Notes under the pieces: generated by a model
The model's database searches: none
Told to the model about the DNA's origin: nothing
The model's input: the letters and a program-made list of their open reading frames with translations, nothing else
Part shown: positions 48,939-58,824 of the stretch, in pieces
How positions within the stretch are numbered: the stretch's first letter is position 1
How the letters are laid out: each line of letters begins with the position of its first letter
Program-made: the position numbers and the translations under genes
Assembly: GCA_902539115.1 (NCBI GenBank)
Contig: CACBHP010000002.1
Coordinates: forward strand, 1-64,000
From: an uncultured Prochlorococcus sp.
Lineage (GTDB): Bacteria > Cyanobacteriota > Cyanobacteriia > PCC-6307 > Cyanobiaceae
DNA: 64,000 bases
Reading direction: 5' to 3'

Positions 48939-49196
48939 ATGAATGTAGATATATTCGGATATTTTGCAGCGATTTTAACAACAGCGGCATTCCTACCTCA
49001 ATTAATAAAAACCTTGAAAACAAAAAAGGCCGATGATGTTTCTTTAACAACATTAATAATGTTTATTATCGGTGTTTTGTCTTGGATTATTTACGGTTAT
49101 AAAATTTCTTCTACACCAATATTGATAGCAAATTTAATTACTCTAATCTTAAATTTATTGATATTAATCTCTAAAATATATTTTTCAAAAAACTGA
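48939..49196 (+). CDS. SemiSWEET/PQ-loop transporter
   Basis: YFAAILTTAAFLPQLIKTLKTKKADDVSL; three TM helices. Confidence 0.9.
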   Translation: MNVDIFGYFAAILTTAAFLPQLIKTLKTKKADDVSLTTLIMFIIGVLSWIIYGYKISSTPILIANLITLILNLLILISKIYFSKN

Positions 49197-49274
49197 AATG
49201 AGTAAAATTTTTTTTAAAAGTAATAAAATTTAGATTCAATATTTAAATCCTGATTAAAATAGAACAAAAATTTA

Positions 49275-49505
49275 TTGATCTTGAAAACTTCAAAATGCTG
49301 GGTTTGGTTTAAAGGCAGCCTTAACAATGGTGGATATTGGAAAGAAGGTTTTACATGTACTTTTGATGAGAACCCAGGAGTTTTAATAGAAAGTCCTGCT
49401 TACGTAACTTGTCGGGTTCCTTCATGGAGAGTTTTGACTAAAGAACCAGAAAATTTATATAAATCTCCTCTAATTCCTGACAAAGCAATTTGGAAAATAA
49501 TTTAA
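49275..49505 (+). CDS. hypothetical protein
   Basis: 76-aa ORF. Confidence 0.5.
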   Translation: MILKTSKCWVWFKGSLNNGGYWKEGFTCTFDENPGVLIESPAYVTCRVPSWRVLTKEPENLYKSPLIPDKAIWKII

Positions 49506-49575
49506 GTTCTCAATTATTAATAAAAAACTTTTTGACTGCACTACGGCGAGTTAATATTGCTTTAATAAATATTTA

Positions 49576-50496
49576 ATTAATACCATTTACGCTCTTTTTA
49601 TAAATATTATCCCTTTTTTAATCTTTGGTTTTCTTCTGGGGAAAAAGAATCCAAAGATTTCAAAATATATAGCAAGACCTCTAATAAGATTTGGCATTCC
49701 ATTAAGTGTAATGGGTCTCCTATTAAAGGAAGGTATAGATATAAACTTAATTAAAAGTGCATTTTTAGCATTCTCTATAATTGGATTTTTAATAAATTTA
49801 ATAAATGTAATCCCAATATTAAAGAAGAGGCTTCCAAATTACACATTGCAGCTAGCAGGCCTCATAGGTAATACATCATTTCTTGGAATACCAATTGCGC
49901 TAGCACTTCTACCTTCAACAACTATAAATTTCACTATTGGATTTGATTTAGGAACAACACTTTTCGCTTGGATATTTGGACCTTTTTTACTTCAAGAAAA
50001 ATCCAACAGCAATAACATCCCAAACATCAAAGGACTATTAAATGCATTGATAAATAGCCCGGCATCAAGAGGGATTATTGGTGTACTTCTTGCATATCTT
50101 TTTCAGATAAATGAAATTTTAGGCAATTATCTTTGGATTCCTGCAAGAATAGTTATTGCTTTGGCAATAATAATTGTGGGAACAAGACTTGGAATAATCA
50201 CAAATCAAAATGAGAGGATTTTGGATCTAAATGAAGAAATTAAATTTTCAATTTTATTAAAGTTATTTATTCTTCCCTTTATTATTTTTTTAGTATGCCA
50301 ATTCATAAATTTTAATTTCTATCAATCATCTGCAGTAATTCTTCAGGCAGCAACCCCAACGGCAATATCCACAATATTAATGGCAGAGGCTTATGGTGTG
50401 AAACAAAAAATAGCTTCAAAAATTCTTTTCACTACAACTTTAATTTCAATAATTACAATTCCTTTATTAAAAATATTTATGAATTTATTTATTTAA
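49576..50496 (+). CDS. AEC-family (auxin efflux carrier) transporter; true start unclear
   Basis: Open frame extends upstream of the track start (49711) through ALFINIIPFLIFGFLLGKKNPKISKYIARPLIRFGIPLSV without ATG/GTG/TTG; stop at 49552-49554. Confidence 0.7.
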   Translation: MNTIYALFINIIPFLIFGFLLGKKNPKISKYIARPLIRFGIPLSVMGLLLKEGIDINLIKSAFLAFSIIGFLINLINVIPILKKRLPNYTLQLAGLIGNTSFLGIPIALALLPSTTINFTIGFDLGTTLFAWIFGPFLLQEKSNSNNIPNIKGLLNALINSPASRGIIGVLLAYLFQINEILGNYLWIPARIVIALAIIIVGTRLGIITNQNERILDLNEEIKFSILLKLFILPFIIFLVCQFINFNFYQSSAVILQAATPTAISTILMAEAYGVKQKIASKILFTTTLISIITIPLLKIFMNLFI

Positions 50497-50607
50497 GCAA
50501 CCTGGGAAGGGGTGAGAGAGCGGAAGAAACTCTTTTTAGAAAGCATGATTAATGAATATTGTAAAGATTATATCCTGATAACTAAATAATGTCTTAAGAT
50601 TTAAGTT

Positions 50608-50859
50608 ATGAAGTCAGCAAACCCTGAAAATGAATTTATCCCTTTAGATCTTAGGATTTCTGTAAGGAGGGATACTCTACGGCTTATCTCAGAGATGGCG
50701 CAAGATATGGGAATAAGCATTAATGAAGTTTTTAGTTTTTTAGCCGAAGATTCTGTCATCGATCTCGAATTAATGGAAGATTTGAATAATATCGATATCC
50801 CGAGCAAGTGCAGCCTTGATGATCTCAAAAACGCTCTTCTTAAAAAAAGACTTTGTTAG
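50608..50859 (+). CDS. small ribbon-helix-helix-like protein
   Basis: IPLDLRISVRRDTLRLISEMAQDMGISINEVFSFLAED. Confidence 0.5.
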   Translation: MKSANPENEFIPLDLRISVRRDTLRLISEMAQDMGISINEVFSFLAEDSVIDLELMEDLNNIDIPSKCSLDDLKNALLKKRLC

Positions 50860-52661
50860 AATTTTTCAACTTTTCTATTTTCCCAGTCAGATTTATAACC
50901 ACTATTAACTAGAAATTTAGAAAAATTATTTAAATCACTTTTTTGAATGCGCCATAAATTATAAATCCCAAATTTGCCCAATTTTTGATGATTAATTTTT
51001 GACCATTGCTTTCCGCGGGAAGAGTATTCATCTATCACAACCAATAGAGATTTGTATTCATAATCAGGTTGATCCTCATAATTTTCTCTCCTATCAGTAT
51101 TCAGCCTTTCTGACAGATTAATTAATCCCTCTTCAGTGTTTGGTTCATAAAAAACTATTTGCCTCGAATAATAATGTAATGACGGTTTTCTTATCCCGAT
51201 CATTGCTAAAGTTTCCCTCCCCTCGCGAGTATCTAAAATTAATTTTGAGATATTCCTTAAAGGTAATTGTCTAGAAGTATCTGCTAATTTTCTAATTGGG
51301 GACATCAAATAAGATTGTCCTATTAAAAGTAAAATTTGAAGATAAAGAAGGATATTTTTAGATTTTAAAGAAAATAGTATTATTGCTAGAAGGGTAAATG
51401 AAGAGAAGAAAAATTTAGCTTTGAAAATAATCCCAGAGCTTATTAATTCGGATGCAAGATTAGGCATTTCGGGATCATTAATTGAACTTAACCAATTATT
51501 TGAGAAAAAGAGTGTTAAGGATAAGCCAAACAAAATTAAAATATTAAAAATCCAGAAATATAAATAACTTTTATTTATATTTTTTAAGCTTATAAAGCTA
51601 TTACTTGTTAATAACGCCGCTGCTGGAATTGCTGGCAACCAATAGCTAGGTAGTTTCGTTGCAGAAAGGCTAAAGAAGATTAAAACTGACGTTAACCAAC
51701 ATAAAGAATATGTATAAAGGGTTTCAGTGACATTGTAAGTTTCTTTTAAACTTTTAAAAAAATCCTTAAAAGATTTTAAAATCCCATGATACAAAAAAGG
51801 AGTGAATGGTAATGAAGCCAGTATCATTATGTAAAGAAAAAACCAGAATGGTTCTGCATGATTATTTACAACTGAGGTATATCTTTGAATATTATGGTAT
51901 CCAAAAAAATTATCCCAAAAAGGCTTTCCCTCTTTTAAAAGTTCTAATATGTACCATGGAACACTTATTAATGTTGTTATTAAAAACCCTTTTTTAGGGT
52001 TTATCTTGCGGAGCAACTTTTTCCAATTCTTCTGACAAAACAAAAAAGACGTAATAGTCAAGAACGTCAAAACAAATGCAACAGGTCCTTTAACTAAAAT
52101 TGCAAAACCTAAAAATACCCAAGCTGAAATGCATTGATCATTATTTTCACTTGCCATTCTTCTCCAAAACAAAAGCAGGCTAATCCCTAGGGTTCCAGTT
52201 AAAAGGGCATCACTCACGGCAGTTCTACTCCAAATAATTATTAATGGAGAAAGAGCAAAGCCTAATGATGCAACTATTGGAGTGAGAAATTGCCTATCAC
52301 TCTTCTGTGGCCAACAAAACAACGTATCTCCAATCATCAACATTAAAAATAATGATGCCAAAGCTGAAGGGAGTCTTGCTGAGATAGTCCCGAAGCTATC
52401 CCAAATCTCATTTTTCGGTAATGAGTAAAAAAAACCCATTAGCCAATATATCATTGGAGGCTTATCAAAACGGAATATTCCATTGACTTTTGGAGTTAAC
52501 CAATCACCAGATTCACTCATTGCCCGTGCTGCAGCGGCAAATAAAGGTGGAGTTTCATCCACCAATCCTGTAGTACCTAAATCTAAGATAAATATAATGA
52601 TCCCACAAACTAAAACTATCAATAAGGTTATAAGCCTTTTTTTTGAGTTAAGAAGAATCAT
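50856..52661 (-). CDS. glycosyltransferase family 39 (ArnT-like)
   Basis: GTTGLVDETPPLFAAAARAMSESGDWLTPKVNGIFRFDKPPMIYWL. Confidence 0.92.
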   Translation of the reverse strand: MILLNSKKRLITLLIVLVCGIIIFILDLGTTGLVDETPPLFAAAARAMSESGDWLTPKVNGIFRFDKPPMIYWLMGFFYSLPKNEIWDSFGTISARLPSALASLFLMLMIGDTLFCWPQKSDRQFLTPIVASLGFALSPLIIIWSRTAVSDALLTGTLGISLLLFWRRMASENNDQCISAWVFLGFAILVKGPVAFVLTFLTITSFLFCQKNWKKLLRKINPKKGFLITTLISVPWYILELLKEGKPFWDNFFGYHNIQRYTSVVNNHAEPFWFFLYIMILASLPFTPFLYHGILKSFKDFFKSLKETYNVTETLYTYSLCWLTSVLIFFSLSATKLPSYWLPAIPAAALLTSNSFISLKNINKSYLYFWIFNILILFGLSLTLFFSNNWLSSINDPEMPNLASELISSGIIFKAKFFFSSFTLLAIILFSLKSKNILLYLQILLLIGQSYLMSPIRKLADTSRQLPLRNISKLILDTREGRETLAMIGIRKPSLHYYSRQIVFYEPNTEEGLINLSERLNTDRRENYEDQPDYEYKSLLVVIDEYSSRGKQWSKINHQKLGKFGIYNLWRIQKSDLNNFSKFLVNSGYKSDWENRKVEKF

Positions 52662-52667
52662 TTAATA

Positions 52668-53744
52668 TTATTTATATTCATGCATTACCTTATTAAGCCA
52701 GTTCACAACCTTGTTAGCAAATATATCTGAGGAGGCATTTTTTTCTACCCATTCTCTACATTTCTGACGCTTTATTTTTTCAATAATCTCTACATAAGAA
52801 AGCATATTTTTTTTATCATCAGGATCCGCAAGATAACCTGTTTGGCCATGCTGAATAATTTCACTAGGTCCTCCCCTTTTATAGGCAACAACAGGCACCC
52901 CACAGGCTAAAGCTTCTACAATAACGTTCCCGTATGCCTCATTCCATTTCGGAGTATTTAGCAACCCTCTGCATTTACCAAGTTCTTTTTGTAATTCATC
53001 AGTTGATAAAAACCCCATCCAATCTATGGCTCCTTGAGGGAACGATTTTTCTATCTTTGATGCATAAATCTTATCTTCTATAAATCCCCAAACTTTTAAT
53101 TTTTCGCCAAGTTGGTTTGCTACATAAACTGCATCCTCCAAGCCTTTCTCCGGAGCCACTCTCCCCACCCATGCCAAGGGTCCCTTAACTGAATCTTGAA
53201 AAATATAATTATCCAAATTAAACCCATTCCCAATAATTGTTGGTTTTTTTATGAAAGGATAATCATTAGCTTGCATTTTCGAATGAAAAGCAAAATTATT
53301 TGGATATCTAGCATATACCCTAGAGATTAAATTACTAATTATTGAACTTTCAGAACCCATACTAATAATATGTGCAATGGGTATCTCTAAATTTAAAGTC
53401 ATCCAGATAGGCAACCAATCATAGGACATGTTCAACAATACATCTGCATTTTTAGCGATATCTATTCCCTTTTCAAACATTCCTACTAAAAGAGAATTAT
53501 CTGGGATAATCACGGGAGAATTATAATTTTGATGCTGCCAACTAATTTGATCTTCACCTTCAACAAAATGTAATTTTGCTTTTACATTACTTTCATGTAA
53601 CTTAGAATTTTTTGGAGCTACAACCTCAACAGAATGACCTAAAGAAATTAAACCTGAAACTAAAGAATTTAAAGTTAATTCAACTCCACCACCTTTACCA
53701 CTCCCTAAGAACCCTATTGGAGTACTAATCAAAACTATTCGCAT
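52668..53744 (-). CDS. glycosyltransferase family 4
   Basis: GKGGGVELTLNSLVSGLISLGHSVEVVAP; NVIVEALACGVPVVAYKRGGPSEII. Confidence 0.92.
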   Translation of the reverse strand: MRIVLISTPIGFLGSGKGGGVELTLNSLVSGLISLGHSVEVVAPKNSKLHESNVKAKLHFVEGEDQISWQHQNYNSPVIIPDNSLLVGMFEKGIDIAKNADVLLNMSYDWLPIWMTLNLEIPIAHIISMGSESSIISNLISRVYARYPNNFAFHSKMQANDYPFIKKPTIIGNGFNLDNYIFQDSVKGPLAWVGRVAPEKGLEDAVYVANQLGEKLKVWGFIEDKIYASKIEKSFPQGAIDWMGFLSTDELQKELGKCRGLLNTPKWNEAYGNVIVEALACGVPVVAYKRGGPSEIIQHGQTGYLADPDDKKNMLSYVEIIEKIKRQKCREWVEKNASSDIFANKVVNWLNKVMHEYK

Positions 53745-53772
53745 TATTTGACTTTTTACAACAAGAAACTAA

Positions 53773-54714
53773 TTAAATAGTAGTATCAGAAAATTTATTT
53801 TCCCATAAACTCTTTCTCTGGCTAACAAAAAATACTGAGATAAGAACAAACACCACTCCTATCCACTGCACAATAGTGAGTCTTTCATCTAACCAAACAC
53901 CTCCACTAAGAAGAGCAAATACAGGTGTTAAAAATGCTAGAGTGCTAAATCCAGTTATTTCTTTATTATTAGCAAAGTAAAAAAACAATCCATAAGCTAT
54001 TGCTCCTCCAAAAATACTTGCAAATGACATGAGTCCCCAATCAAATATTGACCAATCTGGAATTATTTTGAAATTTGATTGTAAGCAATGCTTAGTAATT
54101 AAAGGCAAACTCCCTAAAACCATATGCCAACCAGTAACAGCCACTGGATCACTTTTAGTACAGGTGAACCTAATTAAAATTGTTCCTAATGCCATAGCGA
54201 GAGAAGCTGCAAGCATCCAAAGTTCTCCAAAGTTAAATGCAACATCATTTATAGAACTATCAGACATCAACCACCAATTACCTAAAAATTCCTGTGGAAC
54301 TCCTAAAAATACTATTCCTCCCAAGCCAAAGAGTAGTCCTAACCATCCTATTGGATTAATTAAATTCCCAAAAATTGCCCTCGCTAAAATAGCTACCAAA
54401 AGCGGTTGAGAATCAATTAAGACAGAACCTAAACCTGCTCCAGTTTTTTCAATACCATAAGTTAGAAACAACTGAAAAAAAGTGGCATCAATAATCGTAA
54501 AAACAAAAAACCACTTCAAATCGCATTTGTAAATTTTCAAATCTCTTTTAAACAAATATGTTGTTATTAGAACAAGAATCCCTGCAGGAAGTAATCTTAA
54601 AGAAGCCACAAACTCTGGGCCAGCACTAGATACTAAAGGAGTCATTGCTGCCATTGAAGTACCCCAAAGTGCAAAAGGGAGTATCATTAAAAACCAATTT
54701 AGGATTGAATTCAT
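53773..54714 (-). CDS. EamA/DMT-family transporter
   Basis: Ten hydrophobic segments, FALWGTSMAAMTPLV. Confidence 0.92.
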   Translation of the reverse strand: MNSILNWFLMILPFALWGTSMAAMTPLVSSAGPEFVASLRLLPAGILVLITTYLFKRDLKIYKCDLKWFFVFTIIDATFFQLFLTYGIEKTGAGLGSVLIDSQPLLVAILARAIFGNLINPIGWLGLLFGLGGIVFLGVPQEFLGNWWLMSDSSINDVAFNFGELWMLAASLAMALGTILIRFTCTKSDPVAVTGWHMVLGSLPLITKHCLQSNFKIIPDWSIFDWGLMSFASIFGGAIAYGLFFYFANNKEITGFSTLAFLTPVFALLSGGVWLDERLTIVQWIGVVFVLISVFFVSQRKSLWENKFSDTTI

Positions 54715-54766
54715 TAGGTCTGCTGATAGTCTTTTTAAAGTAGTTTTATGAATTTACCTTAAAAGA

Positions 54767-55576
54767 ATGATTTGGCCTTTTAGACGAAAGTCAAAAAAAA
54801 GAATAGCTCGTATAGTAATTGATGAGCCTATTACAAGTTCAACAAGAGTTTCAGTCCTTAAAGCTCTTAAACAAATTGAGGATAGAGAATTTCCTGCTTT
54901 AATCGTGAGAATTGATTCTCCAGGGGGTACTGTTGGGGACAGCCAAGAAATATACTCCGCTATTAAAAGGCTAAAAGATAAAGGATGTAAAGTCATTGCT
55001 AGTTTTGGGAACATCTCAGCATCAGGAGGCGTTTACATTGGTGTTGCATCTGACAAAATAGTTGCTAATCCAGGTACAATTACAGGATCTATTGGTGTGA
55101 TTATAAGAGGAAATAATTTATCTGAATTATTAGATAAAATCGGTATTAAATTTGAAACTGTCAAAAGCGGTGTATTTAAAGATATACTTTCTCCAGATAA
55201 ACCTCTAAGTGAGGAAGGTAGAGGGCTACTCCAAGGTCTTATAGACGAAAGCTACAAACAATTTACTGAAGCCGTTGCTGAAGGAAGAAATTTACCTGTT
55301 GAAGAAGTAAGGAAATTTGCCGATGGAAGGATTTTCACCGGAACACAAGCACTAGAACTTGGTCTTATTGATAAGGTTGGTGATGAATTTGTTGCAAGGG
55401 AACTTGCTGCAGAAATGGTTAATATTGATCCTAAAATTCAACCTTTAACATTTGGGAAGAAAAAGAAAAAAATACTTGGACTAATTCCTGGTAGTAGAAT
55501 GATTGACAAAATTATAAATAATATCTTTTTTGAGTTTGACTCATCTAATAAAGTACTTTGGTTATATAAGCCTTAA
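54767..55576 (+). CDS. sppA: signal peptide peptidase SppA
   Basis: VRIDSPGGTVGDSQEIYSAI; SASGGVYIGVASDKI; GTITGSIGVI. Confidence 0.95.
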   Translation: MIWPFRRKSKKRIARIVIDEPITSSTRVSVLKALKQIEDREFPALIVRIDSPGGTVGDSQEIYSAIKRLKDKGCKVIASFGNISASGGVYIGVASDKIVANPGTITGSIGVIIRGNNLSELLDKIGIKFETVKSGVFKDILSPDKPLSEEGRGLLQGLIDESYKQFTEAVAEGRNLPVEEVRKFADGRIFTGTQALELGLIDKVGDEFVARELAAEMVNIDPKIQPLTFGKKKKKILGLIPGSRMIDKIINNIFFEFDSSNKVLWLYKP

Positions 55577-55580
55577 ATAG

Positions 55581-55967
55581 ATGTGTCTGCAAAAAATGAA
55601 AGATGATCATAAAATCACATTTATTCGTGGAGCTACAACAGCATCTGGAAATTCTGTTAGGGAAATAGAAGTTGCTGTAGTGGAATTGATTAATGAATTA
55701 ATTTCACGCAACAATCTTATTAAGACGAACATATTATCTATTACATTCACCGCAACAAAAGATTTAGATGCATGTTTTCCTGCTTCAATTGCAAGAAAAT
55801 TTAATGGACTTGATTCAGTTGCCTTTTTAGACTGCCAACAAATGCACGTATTTAATGATGTTGATTTTTGCATAAGAATAATGGCTCAAGTTTTATTGCC
55901 ACCAAATTATGCAATAAAGCACCCTTATTTAAAAGGCGCTGCAAAATTAAGGGCAGATAGATGTTAA
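55581..55967 (+). CDS. aroH: chorismate mutase, AroH type
   Basis: IRGATTASGNSVREIEVAVVELINELISRN. Confidence 0.95.
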   Translation: MCLQKMKDDHKITFIRGATTASGNSVREIEVAVVELINELISRNNLIKTNILSITFTATKDLDACFPASIARKFNGLDSVAFLDCQQMHVFNDVDFCIRIMAQVLLPPNYAIKHPYLKGAAKLRADRC

Positions 55968-56037
55968 TCTTAATGAAATTATTTTTCTGCTTTAAATTTG
56001 AATAGCACGAACTCAACCTTTAAATTCCATTATCTTA

Positions 56038-56616
56038 ATGTTAAAAATCACAAAGAAAATTACTATGAATTTTAAAAGTTTAAGATTTCTAGTTATTCCC
56101 ACAATTTTAATTTCAACTACTTTTTTTAATAAAATTCAAGATGCTAAAGCAGGGATGGAATTTCAGTGGAATCAAGACTCTGTGTTTAGAAGATTAAATT
56201 GGTTTCAAAAAGAAGATAAAAAGAAATTTAGAAATACAATTTATTTTTTCTTAAGGCCAACTGATAGAAGAAGTGATCTCTTGAAAATTAATCTAGCAAT
56301 CCCTAAAACCTTTAAATCCACTTTAAAAAGCGAAAAATTAAGTTTTTGCAAAGTAAGAATTGGCGGTTTTGAGAATAGAACAAAATGTTTAGAAGATATT
56401 CCAGCTGATATCGAAATTAATACTGATGAATCAGGCTTACGTTCACTAGATATTTACCCCTACAGCCCAATTCCTTCAAATAAAGATAGTTATGCAATTG
56501 TCTTAAAAGTTTTTAATCCCAAAAAATCAGGTTTATATCAATTTCATTCATATGGGCAACCCAAAGGGAAATCATTTTCAAGTTATTTAGGAAGCTGGAC
56601 TATAGTGATCGATTAA
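56038..56616 (+). CDS. DUF2808-like secreted protein
   Basis: Signal peptide; TIYFFLRPTDRRSDLLKINLAIPKTF. Confidence 0.75.
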   Translation: MLKITKKITMNFKSLRFLVIPTILISTTFFNKIQDAKAGMEFQWNQDSVFRRLNWFQKEDKKKFRNTIYFFLRPTDRRSDLLKINLAIPKTFKSTLKSEKLSFCKVRIGGFENRTKCLEDIPADIEINTDESGLRSLDIYPYSPIPSNKDSYAIVLKVFNPKKSGLYQFHSYGQPKGKSFSSYLGSWTIVID

Positions 56617-56646
56617 ATGATAAATTAAATAAAGATAATTAAACAA

Positions 56647-56784
56647 ATGACTAAAAGAACTTTTGGCGGAACTTCAAGAAAAAGAAAACGTGTATCTGGT
56701 TTTAGAGTAAGAATGCGTTCTCATACCGGTAGAAGAGTTATTAAAAGCAGAAGACAAAAAGGAAGAGAAAGAATAGCTGTATAA
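56647..56784 (+). CDS. rpmH: 50S ribosomal protein L34
   Basis: [45 protein letters not shown]; missed by track. Confidence 0.97.
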
Positions 56785-56797
56785 CTTGTAAATCTTA

Positions 56798-57184
56798 ATG
56801 GCCTTACCAAAGGATATGCGTTTAAAAGGTTACAGGACTTTTAATTATATTCATGAAAATTCCAAAACATATTACGGGAAATTAATGACATTTAAAGTTG
56901 CAAAATCAAATCCCGAAATTCTATTAAGCCATAAATTCACAAATACCTCAAACAAATTTAGGGTTGCTATTGCGATTAGTAAAAAAGTCTCAAAAAAAGC
57001 TGTAGAAAGAAATAAATTAAGAAGAATCCTTCAAGATTGGCTATTAAAAAACATTCAAAAAATTAATAACCACAAACCATATTGGTTACTTGTTAACCTT
57101 AAAATTGGAGATTTCTGCAATGATAAAAGCAGACTTTTGGAAGATTTTCAAAACTTAATGTTCAAATCTCATCTAATCAAATGA
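56798..57184 (+). CDS. rnpA: ribonuclease P protein component
   Basis: RVAIAISKKVSKKAVERNKLRRIL; between rpmH and yidC. Confidence 0.97.
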   Translation: MALPKDMRLKGYRTFNYIHENSKTYYGKLMTFKVAKSNPEILLSHKFTNTSNKFRVAIAISKKVSKKAVERNKLRRILQDWLLKNIQKINNHKPYWLLVNLKIGDFCNDKSRLLEDFQNLMFKSHLIK

Positions 57185-57594
57185 TTAACACGAATGAAGA
57201 AACCTTTTATGAAGGGGGTCCTGCAAAAAGTGATTTAATAATAAATCTATTTGCAGGTATAACTATTCTTGGATTACCATTTACCTTTGCCGCAATAGTT
57301 AGAGCATTGTGGTTGAGATATAAAATTACAAACAAAAGAATTACAATTGATGGCGGATGGTTTGGCAAAAACAAAACACAAGTTGCATTAAGTAAGATTG
57401 AAGAGATTAGATCTATACCAAGAGGGTTCGGCTCATATGGTGATATGGTACTTATCCTTAATGACGGATCAAAGGTTGAAATGAAATCTTTGCCTTTGTT
57501 CAGAGAAAAGCAAAAATTCATTGAAGAAAATATAAATAAGAGATCACAGATCCCAAATCTCAACGAAGTACAGGGATTTGCTACTAAATCCTAA
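57181..57594 (+). CDS. PH-domain membrane protein
   Basis: RYKITNKRITIDGGWFGKNKTQVALSKIEEIRSI; cyanobacterial rnpA-yidC synteny. Confidence 0.85.
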   Translation: MINTNEETFYEGGPAKSDLIINLFAGITILGLPFTFAAIVRALWLRYKITNKRITIDGGWFGKNKTQVALSKIEEIRSIPRGFGSYGDMVLILNDGSKVEMKSLPLFREKQKFIEENINKRSQIPNLNEVQGFATKS

Positions 57595-57666
57595 ATAAAT
57601 TAATTACAAAAACCTTTTTTTCCTGTAAAATAAAATGTCTATAAAAATTACACTCTTTTTAATATC

Positions 57667-58809
57667 GTGATAGGGTTCATTTCTGAAAAATTACTTATCC
57701 CGATTCTAGATTTTTTCTACGGTTTAGTCCCTAGTTATGGTTTAGCGATTGTTGCATTGACTGTGGTAATTAGAATTGCACTTTTCCCTTTAAGCGCTGG
57801 TTCCATCAGAAGCGCAAGAAGAATGAAGATTGCCCAACCAGTAATGCAAAAAAGACAAGCGGAAATAAAATCTAAGTTTTCAGGTGATCCAAAGAAACAG
57901 CAGGAAGAACTTGGAAAACTAATGAACGAATTTGGGAGTCCCCTCGCTGGTTGCCTTCCATTGATTGTACAAATGCCTGTGCTATTTGCATTGTTTGCAA
58001 CCTTAAGAGGCTCACCATTTGCTGATGTCCCTTACAATATAAATCTCAAAGTTGTTCCCCAAGACCAAATAGCGGCTATTGACCCAAAACCTTATAAATC
58101 TCCAAGGCATTCAATATTCATTACAGAAAAATCACATTTTCCTGTAATAGCTACTATTCCTAATGGAACAAAATTAGGAACAGAAGAATCTGTAAAAATA
58201 AATTTACAAACAACAAATGGCAATAGCTATTCGGAAGTTTTATCTAAGTATGACAACGGATCAAAATTTCTCCCCATATGGAAGGTATCTAAAGGTTCCG
58301 AAAATCTTAAAGTTTCGCAAGACGGAACAGTAACAGCAATTAAACCCGGTGATGCAACAATCGAGGCAAAAATCCCTGGTCTAGCTGCTAAAAGTGGTTT
58401 TCTTTTTATTAAAGCTCTTGGTCAAGTAGGATTTTATGTAGATGGTGCAATTAATTGGGATATTGCAGCACTAGTTGGTGCCTTTGGATTAACCCTACTT
58501 CTTTCTCAAGTTTTATCAAGCCAGGGTATGCCTGCTAATCCACAGCAATCAACAGCAAACAAAATCACACCAATCATGATTACTGGAATGTTTCTTTTTT
58601 TCCCACTTCCAGCAGGAGTTTTACTTTATATGGTTGTTGCTAATATATTTCAGGCATTCCAGACTTTTCTGCTTAATAAAGAAGCTCTTCCCGAGAATCT
58701 ACAGAAAATTTTGGATCAACAATTATTAGCAAAAAATGAAGTATTATCAACTGCTGCTTCAACTATCTCAGATAAAAGATTACCTTTTGAACCTAACAAT
58801 AAAAAATAG
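57667..58809 (+). CDS. yidC: membrane protein insertase YidC/Oxa1
   Basis: [48 protein letters not shown] start. Confidence 0.97.
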   Translation: MIGFISEKLLIPILDFFYGLVPSYGLAIVALTVVIRIALFPLSAGSIRSARRMKIAQPVMQKRQAEIKSKFSGDPKKQQEELGKLMNEFGSPLAGCLPLIVQMPVLFALFATLRGSPFADVPYNINLKVVPQDQIAAIDPKPYKSPRHSIFITEKSHFPVIATIPNGTKLGTEESVKINLQTTNGNSYSEVLSKYDNGSKFLPIWKVSKGSENLKVSQDGTVTAIKPGDATIEAKIPGLAAKSGFLFIKALGQVGFYVDGAINWDIAALVGAFGLTLLLSQVLSSQGMPANPQQSTANKITPIMITGMFLFFPLPAGVLLYMVVANIFQAFQTFLLNKEALPENLQKILDQQLLAKNEVLSTAASTISDKRLPFEPNNKK

Positions 58810-58824
58810 TCTTAATCTTAAATC

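Noticed and set aside
54029-54409. 126-aa antisense ORF
   Set aside because: Opposite to a clear EamA transporter; no family features
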